Below, one piece after another: positions 1 through 10,942 of a DNA stretch of 64,000 nt. The stretch comes from Ampullaceana balthica (lineage: Eukaryota; Mollusca; Gastropoda; Lymnaeidae), in contig CALYLW010000067.1 of NCBI GenBank assembly GCA_944989445.1, forward strand, positions 1,471,905-1,535,904. The letters are read 5' to 3'. Made by a program: the position numbers and the translations under genes. Each line of letters starts with the position of its first letter. The first letter of the stretch is position 1. Under the pieces are notes generated by a model that saw nothing but the letters and a program-made list of their open reading frames with translations, searched no databases and was not told where the DNA came from.

Positions 1-740
1 GAGAACGACCCATGTTTTTATGGCTGTATCTGCATTACAAGAAGAGGCAAAACGTTGGGGGACGGGGTTGAAGGCCGTCTTTATCTACTAACATTTATTT
101 AACTGTATATACATTATTGGAAAATTATGTACCAAACTTTGTAATTTTTCTAAGCATTTAATAATGGCTATCAGTGTCACTATTTGCCAAATGAGCTGCT
201 CCAAACTGAAGTTGATAAAGTATTTCTTTGCTCCACAATTAGGGATTCAAGACTACAAAATCTTGAATTATTGCCCATAAAACAATAAATTACAAATAAT
301 ATACATTTTGACAGCATTATATACTTTTTGCTGCAATGAAGAGTAAATATAAAAATATGTTGTCATCATATATTTATTTACGCTCAATTGTCGCTGACTG
401 CCTCACGCCTAACGCTAAGGGACATCACTCTGCTTTTTTTAAAAATTGAAAACATGGACTTAAAATCATAATCATTTTGGTTTTCAGATTAACATTAACC
501 AAACAACGCACGAACCTATGACGTCAGCATTTGTGTTGTAAATAGTGCTGACTGACTCAAAAAGTTGTTTTTTGGTGAAGTAATTTGGTGCGCTGGTTTC
601 TAAAATTACCGGTACTTAAAAAATCGTGTTGTGATTAGCACTGTAAAAAAAAATACTTTGTGTACATTTCAGAAATATTTCGGATTTATCATACAAGGAT
701 AAATTACTTGGGCTTTTGACCCCAAAAAAGTGTCTTTACG
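1..740. other. unassigned AT-rich intergenic DNA
   Basis: No reading frame, RNA gene or clear repeat array is recognisable. The stretch is AT-rich with short homopolymer runs. It may be the interior of the hAT-like element whose right end lies near 831, but I could not find a matching left inverted repeat. Confidence 0.5.
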
Positions 741-831
741 GGTTTGTTTTATTATATAATTTTAATCCGGCCCGCGAGGGTCTTTATTTCAAGGAATTTG
801 GCACGCCATTCAAAAGGTTTGGACATCCCTG
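741..831 (-). mobile_element. decayed hAT-type DNA transposon terminus
   Basis: The segment runs from a 'CCGGCCCGCGAGG' motif to 'TTTGGACATCCCTG' at 831. Read on the minus strand, this is the common hAT opening CAGGGATGTCCAAACC followed by a GGCCCGC-type subterminal motif. The partner end was not found in the window, so this is a partial or decayed copy. The assignment rests on motif style only. Confidence 0.45.
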
Positions 832-985
832 CCATACACGTATGTGGCCTCCTTTATTACTGCATAATTTAAATATTCAATAAAAAAAACTTCCCCACCA
901 ACATATATTTTCAATTACAATCATATATTTATGTTTATTAAGTTTGTAAAATCAACAGTTTCATTAGCTTAGAAAGGGCGGCAAA

Positions 986-1459
986 ATGGAGACCCCCCCG
1001 GGCGACAAAAGTTCTAGGTACGCCCCTGCCTATCCAACAGCAGTTGCTCCTACAGCCGAAAGAACAGCTATTGGTCCAACAGGCGATAGAAGAGCTGTTG
1101 GTCATACAGTCAATGGAAAGGCAGTTGGTCCTGCAGCCGATAGAAAAGCTGTTGGTCTTACAGCCGATAGGAAACCTGTTGGTCCTGCAGCCGATAGAAA
1201 AGCTGTTGGTCTTACAGCCGATAGAAAAGCTGTTGGTCTTACAGCCGATAGAAAAGCTGTTGGCCCTGTAGCCGATAGAAAAGCTGTTGGTCTTAAAGCC
1301 GATAGAAAAGCTGTTGGTCCTGCAGCCGATAGAAAAGCTGTTGGTCCTGCAGCCGATAGAAAAGCTGTTGGCCCTGCAGCCGATAGAAAAGCTGTTGGTC
1401 TTACAGCCGATAAAAAAGCCGTTGGTCCTACAGACGATAGAAGAGTTGTTTTCTTCTAA
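986..1459 (+). CDS. hypothetical low-complexity frame over a 27-bp minisatellite
   Basis: A 157-residue frame starts at an ATG in a favourable context (AAAATGG) and stops at TAA. After about 25 non-repetitive residues it consists of about 15 copies of a nine-residue unit of the form ADRKAVGPA/ADRKAVGLT, basic and without hydrophobic segments. The repeat period (27 bp) is a multiple of three, so a stop-free unit gives an open frame automatically. The same DNA is also open in a second frame. Unit differences change amino acids (P/L, A/T), with no obvious bias to silent sites. No family is recognised. This is most probably a minisatellite and not a gene, but the start context keeps it worth listing. 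Confidence 0.15.
   Translation: METPPGDKSSRYAPAYPTAVAPTAERTAIGPTGDRRAVGHTVNGKAVGPAADRKAVGLTADRKPVGPAADRKAVGLTADRKAVGLTADRKAVGPVADRKAVGLKADRKAVGPAADRKAVGPAADRKAVGPAADRKAVGLTADKKAVGPTDDRRVVFF
1047..1455 (+). repeat. 27-bp minisatellite (~15 copies)
   Basis: Tandem units built on GCCGATAGAAAAGCTGTTGG plus a variable CCTGCA or CTTACA segment. Copies are 85-100% alike by eye, and more divergent at the left edge. Confidence 0.9.
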
Positions 1460-1867
1460 GGCCGATATTGGTTCTACAACTTACTTTCATGTTTTGATTT
1501 GTTTGCTTATCTATCCCTTCTAGCACTGTGCCTTTATTTAAATCTCTAAAAAAACGTTTTTAATTTTCTTTAGTTTAGACGGAAGATGTTTTGTCTGTAT
1601 GAAGTGGTAAATGAAAAATTCTTGTTGGAAGATTCTTTTTAATACTTTCTTTAACTTCAATGTTTTCTCCGAAGAACACTTAAAACAAAATAATTAATAT
1701 TTCTATTCACGTGTTTTCATATTCATATGGCGTAAGCTGATTTTTATTTTAATCACGATGTTATTCCGTAGTGCTAAAAAATAAGATTAATGACACATTG
1801 CCACATAAGTTTGTCAGTTTATGTGAAGAAAACTTTTGAGTATATCTGCCCCACACTGACTATCTCA
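1460..1867. other. unassigned AT-rich spacer
   Basis: About 400 bases between two minisatellites. I see no gene, RNA or repeat array in it. Confidence 0.5.
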
Positions 1868-2335
1868 GGGACAAACACACCACTCACTGACGTCCACACT
1901 GACATACAAGCACACCAGGCAATGAGCCCCACTTTGACATACAAACACACCACGCACTGACATCCACACTGACATACAAGCACACCAGGCAATGACCCCC
2001 ACTTTGACATACAAACACACCACGCACTGACATCCACACTGACATACAAGCACACCAGGCAATAAGCCCCACTTTGACATACAAACACACCACGCACTGA
2101 CATCCACACTGACATACAAGCACACCAGGCAATGAGCCCCACTTTGACATACAAACACACCACACACTGACGTCCACACTGACATACAAGCACACCAGGC
2201 AATGACCCCCACTTTGACATACAAACACACCACGCACTGACATCCACACTGACATACAAACACACCACGCACTGACGTCCACACTGACATACAAGCACAC
2301 CAGGCAATGACCCCCACTTTGACATACACACACAA
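1868..2335 (-). repeat. 70-bp minisatellite with a 35-bp half-unit
   Basis: The marker GACATACAAG recurs every 70 bases at 1901, 1971, 2041, 2111 and 2181. Each 70-bp unit is a dimer of two related ~35-bp halves (ACATACAAGCACACCAGGCA and ACATACAAACACACCACGCA), and near 2251 two halves of one type lie side by side. All three minus-strand frames are open for about 150 residues and give cysteine- and valine-rich repeats. These frames are a by-product of a unit lacking stop codons. Confidence 0.9.
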
Positions 2336-3893
2336 TACCGTCTTTAAAGGCTAATGGACACTAATGGTATCAGTTGCTAGCAATTATAGAAATATAACAG
2401 AAATTATTGAATACATTGTTTCATATCTCGCTGGATGTCTTGAAAATCTGTGGTTAAAATAATTTTTATTTAGCCCTGATTCATTGGCCCTGAAGGTGAC
2501 CCCCCCCCACCCTCCACACTTTCCCATTCATGCCCCGAGATTTGACATTTGGCAAGCGTTCCCAACGGTTGTCGTACATGTGACGTCAAGGTAAACACTT
2601 TATACGATGCATTCGACAGCTTCTTTCTCCCCCACGAGATCTAATTCCCTGGCATTTTTAGCAGTATACAGCCGACACTGAAGTGCGGTTTTTTGTGTGG
2701 GATGTTTGCTTATTCCTCAAAATAATTCTATTAAAAGAAAGTCACGTGACTGGTTACATATACGTCTAACTCAATTTTAACTGCTTCTTAATTTAATTAC
2801 ATACTATGGGGAGAAAAATTGAAAACTTAAAGTGAGAAGCTTATTTGGGTCTTTTGATTTCTTACGTTTAATCTCGCTTCTATATTTAAAGAAAAGCTGT
2901 GTCCATTCGTGGATGTCAATTTGTGAATGTCCATTCGTGGATGCACAATTCCAGTTAAAGAAGAGTGAATTGTGTTTTTTTAAATAATTATTTTGATAAC
3001 ACATTTTTCTTCTTTAACATTTACCTACACAACATTTCATCAAATATCAATATTCCCTTTTCTCCACGGCATCACCTTTATTAAAATAACAATCTTTCCA
3101 TTCCTTGATTCATTATAGGAAAAATGTTACAAACCACTCCCTAAAAAATAAGTCTCATAAACAAGAAAAACAAAAGCATTATATCGTTTCAAATATTAAT
3201 GGCAATCTAAATGCAAATAGAACAAACTTGGTTTTCAGTTTTTTTAAACATGATTGTCCTTTTTTAATTCTTAAATTCTGAATATCGATTTTTTTTAAAA
3301 TGAAGAAAAAACAACTACTCCCAACTAAATTCAAACTAAAACAAAAGCAATTATCCTCACACATAACCCTTTGGGACATTCTTCCTTCCCGACAGCTCTC
3401 TTGACGCCACACTCTCGTTAGACTCCATTCTTCTCCCCTTGTTCTTTAGGCACAGCTAATACAGCGTAGAGTCGTAGAGTCTTTTCCTAGACATACTTTT
3501 AGCAAGAGATTTGGAAACACAAATGTTTCTATCAGGTAAGACAATCTGATGAGAGGTATTTCAAAATGACTTGTCTCAAGATTTCAACCAGTGGTGGCTA
3601 AATCTGATGACGCGAGCCACGGTGACCTCCCTTTTGATGTCAGGGTTTTAATTAAACGTCAGCTTCTTGTCTATTCATTAAATACCCCCCCCCCTTTTTT
3701 TTTCTTCTTCTAACCTTCCAATTTAATCTATCTTTTCTATACAGCAATCATCGTCTTTCTCTGCCAGTTTCTCTTCTTTAGCTTTCTTGTTCACATCACA
3801 AATATCCTTTTCCATACCGCATAACAAATATTATCTTTCTCTTCCACATCACAAATTTATGATTCTTTAAGATCTGTAACAATTTACAAAGGT
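2336..3893. other. unassigned AT-rich DNA
   Basis: No gene is recognisable. A short direct repeat (TGTCCATTCGTGGATG) occurs near 2900 and 2928, and a poly-C/poly-T tract lies at about 3685-3710. Short minus-strand frames (for example 3179-3412) show no domain or signal. Confidence 0.5.
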
Positions 3894-4224
3894 TAAAGAC
3901 TCGATAGAAACTACAGATGTATCAGGTCTATGAGTTTTAAAAAGAATTATTAAAAGACTTTAAAGGAAACTTTTCCATTTACATCAGGAGTAGATCTATA
4001 TCAAAATGGATGCAAAGTCATGTTTTGTAAATAGAGCGTCGTTCTAAATGTGGTTTTTGAGCTGCATAAAACATAAAAAGTTGTCTGGCGTAAATAGTGG
4101 TACATATACTCTAGATTCTAGATTATGTTTTATTTTAAAATTTCCATGACGTCAGCTTCTAAAAATATATATATTAATTTAATGACACACTTTGTACTTT
4201 ACAATCGTTTTGAGAAGCAAAATT

Positions 4225-4315
4225 TTAAGTGTATAATTCAAAGGCGGTCAAAACTGCAGCTCGTAGCCCCATGCGGCTCTCCTGTGTTCAACTTGCGACT
4301 CACGAACAACATATG
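4225..4315 (+). mobile_element. decayed hAT-like subterminal sequence
   Basis: GGTCAAAACTGCAGCTCGTA followed by CCCCATGCGGCTCTCCTGTG resembles the 'tgcggctcg...gccgcatgcggctc' subterminal block of many hAT elements. It lies about 300 bases upstream of a hAT transposase remnant in the same segment. No target-site duplication was identified. Confidence 0.3.
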
Positions 4316-4596
4316 AAGTTAAAACTATTCGTTTGAAATATATAGTTTGAAAAATAATTAACTTTTTAAAAATCTTGACCAAATCAAAGGGTTGACAGGC
4401 TGAAAATAATTTGTTTTTTATTTAAATTTTGAAGTAAAAAAATTAAGGGAGCGATTGGTTTCTAATTGTTTGGTGATGTAAACTGTTGAGAGAAAGGCTG
4501 GTTTTGGTACAAATCTGCATTTCAAAGTATTGTCATTACTGTTAACCCTACTAAATTTAGTAACTTATTATTTAATAATAAAATTTTTGGAAGCTG

Positions 4597-4860
4597 GTGC
4601 CAGAGGTAAAACATTCTCAAGTTAAGAAAACTAGTTGGCGACTTACATCTATTGTCTGTACAAGCTACTGCTGTGAATCTTTGAACTCCACAATGAAGTT
4701 CATAAAATCAAAGCATCAAGCAATTACTAATAAACTGCATCTAACAAAACTTCTTCAAACCACAAGAGTAATGGAATTCAACCAGATTTATAGAATTTAT
4801 AGACATTTGCTAGTTCAAAGGGTCCTTAAGCAGAATCATAACAATTTATGGTCACTATAA
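4597..4860 (+). pseudogene. hAT transposase C-terminal remnant (copy 1)
   Basis: The 87-residue frame contains WRLTSIVCTSYCCESL and STMKFIKSKH. These resemble the C-terminal dimerisation region of hAT transposases of the ZBED5/GTF2IRD2-like group, which typically read 'LTS.FGTSYCCESLFSTM.FIKSKHR.RLT..HL'. After that block the sequence loses similarity, and no zinc-finger or catalytic upstream part is readable. The displayed start is simply the first ATG in an open stretch. This is a decayed fragment and not a functional gene. It is duplicated intact at 7193-7456. Confidence 0.6.
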
Positions 4861-4953
4861 TTATGATTTTGTCTATATGCAGTGCATTTATATTCAAACA
4901 TTTTAGATATTTAAATATTTGTTAAAAAGTAGCGCATATATTTATTCAACATA

Positions 4954-5229
4954 CGGGCCGTCCATTAAGTACGTCACGCTCCAGAGGGGGGAGGGGGTGT
5001 AAAAAAGTGTGACAGTTTGTGACAGGGGGGAGGGGGTCCAGCCATGTGTGACGTCACGGTGTTTTCTATTAAATTTTAATTATTTTGTTAATAAAAATGA
5101 ACAAATTTGTTCGAAAGTGTGACGTACTTTAAGGGGGGGGGTCTGAGATTTGTGACAGTTTGTGACAGGGGGGGAGGGGGGAGTTAAAAAATGGTGAAAA
5201 ATACCGTGACGTACTTTATAGACGGCCCC
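4954..5229. mobile_element. 276-bp terminal-inverted-repeat element (MITE), copy 1
   Basis: The left end is CGGGCCGTCCATTAAGTACG and the right end is CGTACTTTATAGACGGCCCC, imperfect inverted repeats. ATA occurs on both sides, a possible 3-bp target duplication. The interior has two GTGTGACAGTTTGTGACAGG-type blocks in inverted arrangement with G-rich tracts. There is no coding capacity. The terminus GGGCCGTCCATAAA is shared with the element at 52509. I cannot assign the superfamily. Confidence 0.75.
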
Positions 5230-5311
5230 ATATAACGGTTAGAGTAAAACCACTGAATTGTTTAAATTATTTAATTTGATTAAAAATAACTAAAATAAAT
5301 CACAAAAGGAA

Positions 5312-5881
5312 TTGTACATAGCGAGTGGGGGTTGTGACCAATTGTACATAGCGAGTGGGGGTTGTGACCAATTGTACATAGCGAGTGGGGGTTGTGACCA
5401 ATTGTACATAGCGAGTGGGGGTTGTGGCCAATTGTACATAGCGAGTGGGGGTTGTGGCCAATTGTACATAGCGAGTGGGGGTTGTGACCAATTGTACATA
5501 GCGAGTGGGGGTTGTGACCAATTGTACATAGCGAGTGGGGGTTGTGACCAATTGTACATAGCGAGTGGGGGTTGTGACCAATTGTACATAGCGAGTGGGG
5601 GTTGTGACCAATTGTACATAGCGAGTGGGGGTTGTGACCAATTGTACATAGCGAGTGGGGGTTGTGACCAATTGTACATAGCGAGTGGGGGTTGTGACCA
5701 ATTGTACATAGCGAGTGGGGGTTGTGACCAATTGTACATAGCGAGTGGGGGTTGTGACCAATTGTACATAGCGAGTGGGGGTTGTGACCAATTGTACATA
5801 GCGAGTGGGGGTTGTGACCAATTGTACATAGCGAGTGGGGGTTGTGACCAATTGTACATAGCGAGTGGGGGTTGTGACCAA
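5312..5881. repeat. 30-bp array, 19 copies (array A1)
   Basis: Contiguous units ATTGTACATAGCGAGTGGGG + GTTGTGACCA with no spacers. The 4th and 5th units carry a GTGGCCA variant that is also present in array A2. The 30-bp period is divisible by three, so several frames are open on both strands. Confidence 0.97.
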
Positions 5882-5889
5882 TGTTCCCT

Positions 5890-6488
5890 CTAAGGTTCGT
5901 TGGTCCGTGTGCAATGTAAGGTTCGTTGGTCCGTGTGCAATGTAAGGTTCGTTGGTCCGTGTGCAATGTAAGGTTCGTTGGTCGGTGTGCAATGTAAGGT
6001 TCGTTGGTCCGTGTGCAATGTAAGGCTCGTTGGTCCGTGTGCAATGTAATGTTCGTTGGTCCGTGTGCAATGTAAGGTTCGTTGGTCCGTGTGCAAAGTA
6101 AGGTTCGTTGGTCCGTGTGCAAAGTAAGGTTCGTTGGTCCGTGTGCAAAGTAAGGTTCGTTGGTCCGTGTGCAATGTAAGGTTCGTTGGTCCGTGTGCAA
6201 TGTAAGGTTCGTTGGTCCGTGTGCAATGTAAGGTTCGTTGGTCCGTGTGCAATGTAAGGTTCGTTGGTTCGTGTGCAATGTAAGGTTCGTTGGTCCGTGT
6301 GCAATGTAAGGTTCGTTGGTCCGTGTGCAATGTAAGGTTCGTTGGTTCGTGTGCAATGTAAGGTTCGTTGGTCCGTGTGCAATGTAAGGTTCGTTGGTCC
6401 GTGTGCAATGTAAGTTTCGTTGGTCCGTGTGCAATGTCAGGTTCGTTGGTCCGTGTGCAATGTAAGGTTCGTTGGTTCGTGTGCAATG
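5890..6488. repeat. 26-bp array, ~23 copies (array B1)
   Basis: Contiguous units GGTTCGTTGGTCCGTGTGCA + ATGTAA. Unit variants (GGTCGG in unit 4, AAGGCT in unit 6, AATGTT in unit 7) appear at the same ranks in array B2. All three minus frames are open because no phase of the unit contains a stop. Confidence 0.97.
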
Positions 6489-7192
6489 TAAAGACTCGAT
6501 AGAAACTACAGATGTATCAGGTCTATGAGTTTTAAAAAGAATTATTAAAAGACTTTAAAGGAAACTTTTCCATTTACATCAGGAGTAGATCTATATCAAA
6601 ATGGATGCAAAGTCATGTTTTGTAAATAGAGCGTCGTTCTAAATGTGGTTTTTGTAGCTGCATAAAACATAAAAAGTTGTCTGGCGTAAATAGTGGTACA
6701 TATACTCTAGATTCTAGATTATGTTTTATTTTAAAATTTCCATGACGTCAGCTTCTAAAAATATATATATTAATTTAATGACACACTTTGTACTTTACAA
6801 TCGTTTTGAGAAGCAAAATTTTAAGTGTATAATTCAAAGGCGGTCAAAACTGCAGTTCGTAGCCCCATGCGGCTCTCCTGTGTTTAACTTGCGACTCACG
6901 AACAACATATGAAGTTAAAACTATTCGTTTGAAATATATAGTTTGAAAAATAATTAACTTTTTAAAAATCTTGACCAAATCAAAGGGTTGACAGGCTGAA
7001 AATAATTTGTTTTTTATTTAAATTTTGAAGTAAAAAAATTAAGGGAGCGATTGGTTTCTAATTGTTTGGTGATGTAAACTGTTGAGAGAAAGTCTGGTTT
7101 TGGTACAAATCTGCATTTCAAAGTATTGTCATTACTGTTAGCCCTACTAAATTTAGTAACTTATTATTTAATAATAAAATTTTTGGAAGCTG

Positions 7193-7456
7193 GTGCCAGA
7201 GGTAAAACATTCTCAAGTTAAGAAAACTAGTTGGCGACTTACATCTATTGTCTGTACAAGCTACTGCTGTGAATCTTTGAACTCCACAATGAAGTTCATA
7301 AAATCAAAGCATCAAGCAATTACTAATAAACTGCATCTAACAAAACTTCTTCAAACCACAAGAGTAATGGAATTCAACCAGATTTATAGAATTTATAGAC
7401 ATTTGCTAGTTCAAAGGGTCCTTAAGCAGAATCATAACAATTTATGGTCACTATAA
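7193..7456 (+). pseudogene. hAT transposase C-terminal remnant (copy 2)
   Basis: The translation is identical over all 87 residues to the remnant at 4597-4860, including SYCCESL and FIKSKH. It exists because the whole 2.6-kb segment was duplicated, and is not evidence of selection on the protein. Confidence 0.6.
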
Positions 7457-7549
7457 TTATGATTTTGTCTATATGCAGTGCATTTATATTCAAACATTTT
7501 AGATATTTAAATATTTGTTAAAAAGTAGCGCATATATTTATTCAACATA

Positions 7550-7825
7550 CGGGCCGTCCATTAAGTACGTCACGCTCCAGAGGGGGGAGGGGGTGTAAAA
7601 AAGTGTGACAGTTTGTGACAGGGGGGAGGGGGTCCAGCCATGTGTGACGTCACGGTGTTTTCTATTAAATTTTAATTATTTTGTTAATAAAAATGAACAA
7701 ATTTGTTCGAAAGTGTGACGAACTTTAAGGGGGGGGGGTCTGAGATTTGTGACAGTTTGTGACAGGGGGGAGGGGGGAGTTAAAAAATGGTGAAAAATAC
7801 CGTGACGTACTTTATAGACGGCCCC
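7550..7825. mobile_element. 276-bp terminal-inverted-repeat element (MITE), copy 2
   Basis: Duplicate of the element at 4954-5229, with the same ends and the same ATA flanks. A few point and homopolymer differences lie in the G-rich interior. Confidence 0.75.
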
Positions 7826-7907
7826 ATATAACGGTTAGAGTAAAACCACTGAATTGTTTAAATTATTTAATTTGATTAAAAATAACTAAAATAAATCACA
7901 AAAGGAA

Positions 7908-8477
7908 TTGTACATAGCGAGTGGTGGTTGTGACCAATTGTACATAGCGAGTGGGGGTTGTGACCAATTGTACATAGCGAGTGGGGGTTGTGACCAATTG
8001 TACATAGCGAGTGGGGGTTGTGGCCAATTGTACATAGCGAGTGGGGGTTGTGGCCAATTGTACATAGCGAGTGGGGGTTGTGACCAATTGTACATAGCGA
8101 GTGGGGGTTGTGACCAATTGTACATAGCGAGTGGGGGTTGTGACCAATTGTACATAGCGAGTGGGGGTTGTGACCAATTGTACATAGCGAGTGGGGGTTG
8201 TGACCAATTGTACATAGCGAGTGGGGGTTGTGACCAATTGTACATAGCGAGTGGGGGTTGTGACCAATTGTACATAGCGAGTGGGGGTCGTGACCAATTG
8301 TACATAGCGAGTGGGGGTTGTGACCAATTGTACATAGCGAGTGGGGGTTGTGACCAATTGTACATAGCGAGTGGGGGTTGTGACCAATTGTACATAGCGA
8401 GTGGGGGTTGTGACCAATTGTACATAGCGAGTGGGGTTTGTGACCAATTGTACATAGCGAGTGGGGGTTGTGACCAA
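7908..8477. repeat. 30-bp array, 19 copies (array A2)
   Basis: Same unit and same copy number as array A1, with the GTGGCCA variants again at units 4 and 5. Private changes include GTGGTGG in unit 1 and GGGTCGTG in unit 13. The array therefore formed before the segmental duplication. Confidence 0.97.
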
Positions 8478-8485
8478 TGTTCCCT

Positions 8486-9372
8486 CTAAGGTTCGTTGGT
8501 CCGTGTGCAATGTAAGGTTCGTTGGTCCGTGTGCAATGTAAGGTTCGTTGGTCCGTGTGCAATGTAAGGTTCGTTGGTCGGTGTGCAATGTAAGGTTCGT
8601 TGGTCCGTGTGCAATGTAAGGCTCGTTGGTCCGTGTGCAATGTAATGTTCGTTGGTCCGTGTGCAATGTAAGGTTCGTTGGTCCGTGTGCAAAGTAAGGT
8701 TCGTTGGTCCGTGTGCAATGTAAGGTTCGTTGGTCCGTGTGCAAAGTAAGGTTCGTTGGTCCGTGTGCAATGTAAGGTTCGTTGGTCCGTGTGCAATGTA
8801 AGGTTCGTTGGTCCGTGTGCAATGTAAGGTTCGTTGGTCCGTGTGCAATGTAAGGTTCGTTGGTCCGTGTGCAATGTAAGGTTCGTTGGTCCGTGTGCAA
8901 AGTAAGGTTCGTTGGTCCGTGTGCAATGTAAGGTTCGTTGGTCCATGTGCTATGTAAGGTTCGTTGGTCCGTGTGCAATGTAAGGTTCGTTGGTCCGTGT
9001 GCAAGGTAAGGTTCGTTGGTCCGTGTGCAATGTAAGGTTCGTTGGTCCGTGTGCAATGTAAGGTTCGTTGGTTCGTGTGCAATGTAAGGTTCGTTGGTCC
9101 GTGTGCAATGTAAGGTTCGTTGGTCCGTGTGCAATGTAAGTTTCGTTGGTCCGTGTGCAATGTCAGGTTCGTTGGTCCGTGTGCAATGTAAGGTTCGTTG
9201 GTTCGTGTGCAATGTAAGGTTCGTTGGTCCGTGTGCAATGTAAGGTTCGTTGGTCCGTGTGCAATGTAAAGTTCGTTGGTCCGTGTGCAATGTAAGGTTC
9301 GTTGGTCCGTGTGCAATGTAAGGTTCGTTGGTCCGTGTGCAATGTAAGGTTCGTTGGTCCGTGTGCAATGTA
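8486..9372. repeat. 26-bp array, ~34 copies (array B2)
   Basis: Same unit as array B1 with the same early variants, then additional copies. The array gained (or B1 lost) about 11 units after duplication. Confidence 0.97.
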
Positions 9373-9633
9373 AAAAAAAACAACAACTCGTGAGCAAAGT
9401 TGCACGGCATCCGACTTTGTGCAACATTTTACCAAATTTGCTGAGCGTTAATTTTAACTGCTTGTGGAAACATTCTAGGGCATTCTAGGGCATTCTAGGG
9501 CCTAGGCCATGACCCAAAGTACTTCAATACGGCTCTCAACGATTTATTATTATTAAATGTTTAAAATGGATCTCAGTTACGACAGGTGTGGCTACCTCAC
9601 GTATAATAGAATGATTTATTACGATAAATAAGC
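9373..9633. other. short unassigned spacer
   Basis: It includes three direct copies of CATTCTAGGG near 9471-9500, ending in CCTAGG. Nothing else is recognised. Confidence 0.5.
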
Positions 9634-10223
9634 TCTATGGCGGATTAAGGGGGGGGGGCTGAACGGGCTAAAGCCAGGGGCCCCCGATGATTTAGGGCCC
9701 TCAAACTTAGCATATTTTATAATAAATGTGGACAAATGTATACATGAATTGCTGAAAATATGATAAATTAATAAAATCTCATCTATTAAATTGATCTCTT
9801 TTCCCACACGATAGTCTTAGCAGTCAAAAAACCTGATTTGATAGGCTCAATAACAGAAATTATTAAAGAATATTATATATATATTTTAAATTGACAACCC
9901 TTAATAAGCTCTCGTGGCCGAATGTGAAGTACTAAGGCTTGTGGTGTAAGCGGTGGCGGGTTCGATCCCCGGGTGGGGTGTGAACTTTTTTTCCATGTGT
10001 TTATTAATTTTATAAATTGTCTTTTACACTCAATTTTAGGATACCTGCAAAAAGTTATTTCTTCGAATTCGGTTTCTTCATGAATAATAATTTTGGATGA
10101 ATATATACAAGTTACAGTCTTATATTAGCTGCTAGCAATCATTTTATCTAAAGGTACACTGGCTGGATAGGGCCCCAGTTTGAATTGCAGCCAGGGGCCC
10201 GGTGCAGTCTTAATCCGCCCCTG
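9634..10223. mobile_element. 590-bp hAT-like non-autonomous element with 8-bp target duplication
   Basis: The left end (TCTATGGCGGATTAAG) and the right end (CTTAATCCGCCCCTG) form an imperfect inverted repeat around GGCGGATTAAG, and inverted GGGGCCC-type subterminal blocks follow inside. AAATAAGC is found immediately outside both ends (9626-9633 and 10224-10231), an 8-bp duplication as expected for hAT transposition. No transposase is encoded. The middle holds a tRNA-like sequence. Confidence 0.75.
9908..9992 (+). other. tRNA-like sequence (tRNA pseudogene or SINE head)
   Basis: TGGCCGAATG resembles a pol III A box and GGTTCGATCCC is a B box, spaced as in a long-variable-arm tRNA of Leu/Ser type. 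The T-arm forms four of five pairs. The first seven and last seven bases do not pair as an acceptor stem, so it is not a functional tRNA as written. A T7 run at 9986-9992 could terminate pol III. It lies inside the hAT-like element, so it was either captured or is an inserted SINE. Confidence 0.6.
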
Positions 10224-10235
10224 AAATAAGCTGAT

Positions 10236-10551
10236 TGAAAAACGGACTGACTAATAAATGACTAACTAATATACGGACTGACTAATAAATGGACTGACTA
10301 ATAAACGGACTGACTAATAAATGGACTGACTAATAAATGGACTGACTAATAAATGACTAACTAATAAACGGACTGACTAATAAATGGACTGACTAATAAA
10401 CGGACTGACTAATAAATGGACTGACTAATAAATGGACCAACTAATAAATGGACTGAGTAATAAATGGACTGACTAATAAACGGACTGACTAATAAACGGA
10501 CTGACTAATAAATGGACTGACTAATAAATGGGCTGACTAATAAATGGGCGG
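10236..10551. repeat. 16-bp minisatellite (~20 copies)
   Basis: Units of GGACTGACTAATAAAT, with variants ATGACTAACTAAT and ACGGACTGAC. It begins a few bases after the target duplication of the neighbouring hAT-like element. Confidence 0.9.
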
Positions 10552-10781
10552 AAATGAAAACCATAATAACATTGAAAGAGTAATATATCATATAGAATAT
10601 TATAAATAATGTAAATGCAATTTAAATACCAGTGTTCATTTATTTAATGACGGCGTTAGCAGAACCGTTTACTTGTGTATTATTCTATTACTAAAGCTTT
10701 AATTTATTGTTTTGATCACGGAGTTCGTTTGTGTATCTGGTATTCTACAATGAAATACAAACTGTGACAGACTATGAAACA

Positions 10782-10942
10782 GACAGTATGATATACTTAC
10801 TAGCAGTCATTGTTATAGTCAGGCAGTGCAACAACAGACAGTGTGGTATACTTACTGGCAGTCATTGTTATAGTCAGGCAGTGTAACAACAGACAGTATG
10901 GTATACTTACTGGCAGTCATTGTTATAGTCAGGCAGTGCAGC
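10782..10942. repeat. 55-bp repeat, three copies
   Basis: GACAGTRTGRTATACTTACT starts units at 10782, 10837 and 10892, each followed by a GCAGTCATTGTTATAGTCAG block. Confidence 0.9.

Larger units (their letters stand above)
3894..6488. repeat. 2.6-kb segmental tandem duplication, copy 1
   Basis: From TAAAGACTCGATAGAAACTA at 3894 the sequence is repeated from 6489, an offset of 2,595-2,596 bases. In about 1.4 kb of non-satellite DNA I count only about six differences (for example GAGCTG/GTAGCTG near 4060, GTACTT/GAACTT near 5125), roughly 99.5% identity. The copy contains a decayed hAT piece, a 276-bp inverted-repeat element, 19 units of a 30-bp repeat and about 23 units of a 26-bp repeat. 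Confidence 0.95.
6489..9372. repeat. 2.6-kb segmental tandem duplication, copy 2
   Basis: Second copy of the segment at 3894-6488, in direct orientation and beginning exactly at the end of the first 26-bp array. It is longer because its 26-bp array has about 11 more units. The junction lies within shared TGTAAAGACT-type sequence. Confidence 0.95.

Noticed and set aside
5312..5881. CRISPR-like array
   Set aside because: The repeats are directly contiguous with no unique spacers, there are no cas genes, and the context is animal DNA.
5280..9435. Long open frames (up to about 500 residues) on both strands across the 30-bp and 26-bp arrays
   Set aside because: They are translations of short units that lack stop codons in the relevant phases. 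Several frames and both strands are open at once, with no start context, domain or codon signal.
9908..9992. Functional tRNA-Leu or tRNA-Ser gene
   Set aside because: The first and last seven bases do not form an acceptor stem and the T stem has a mismatch.
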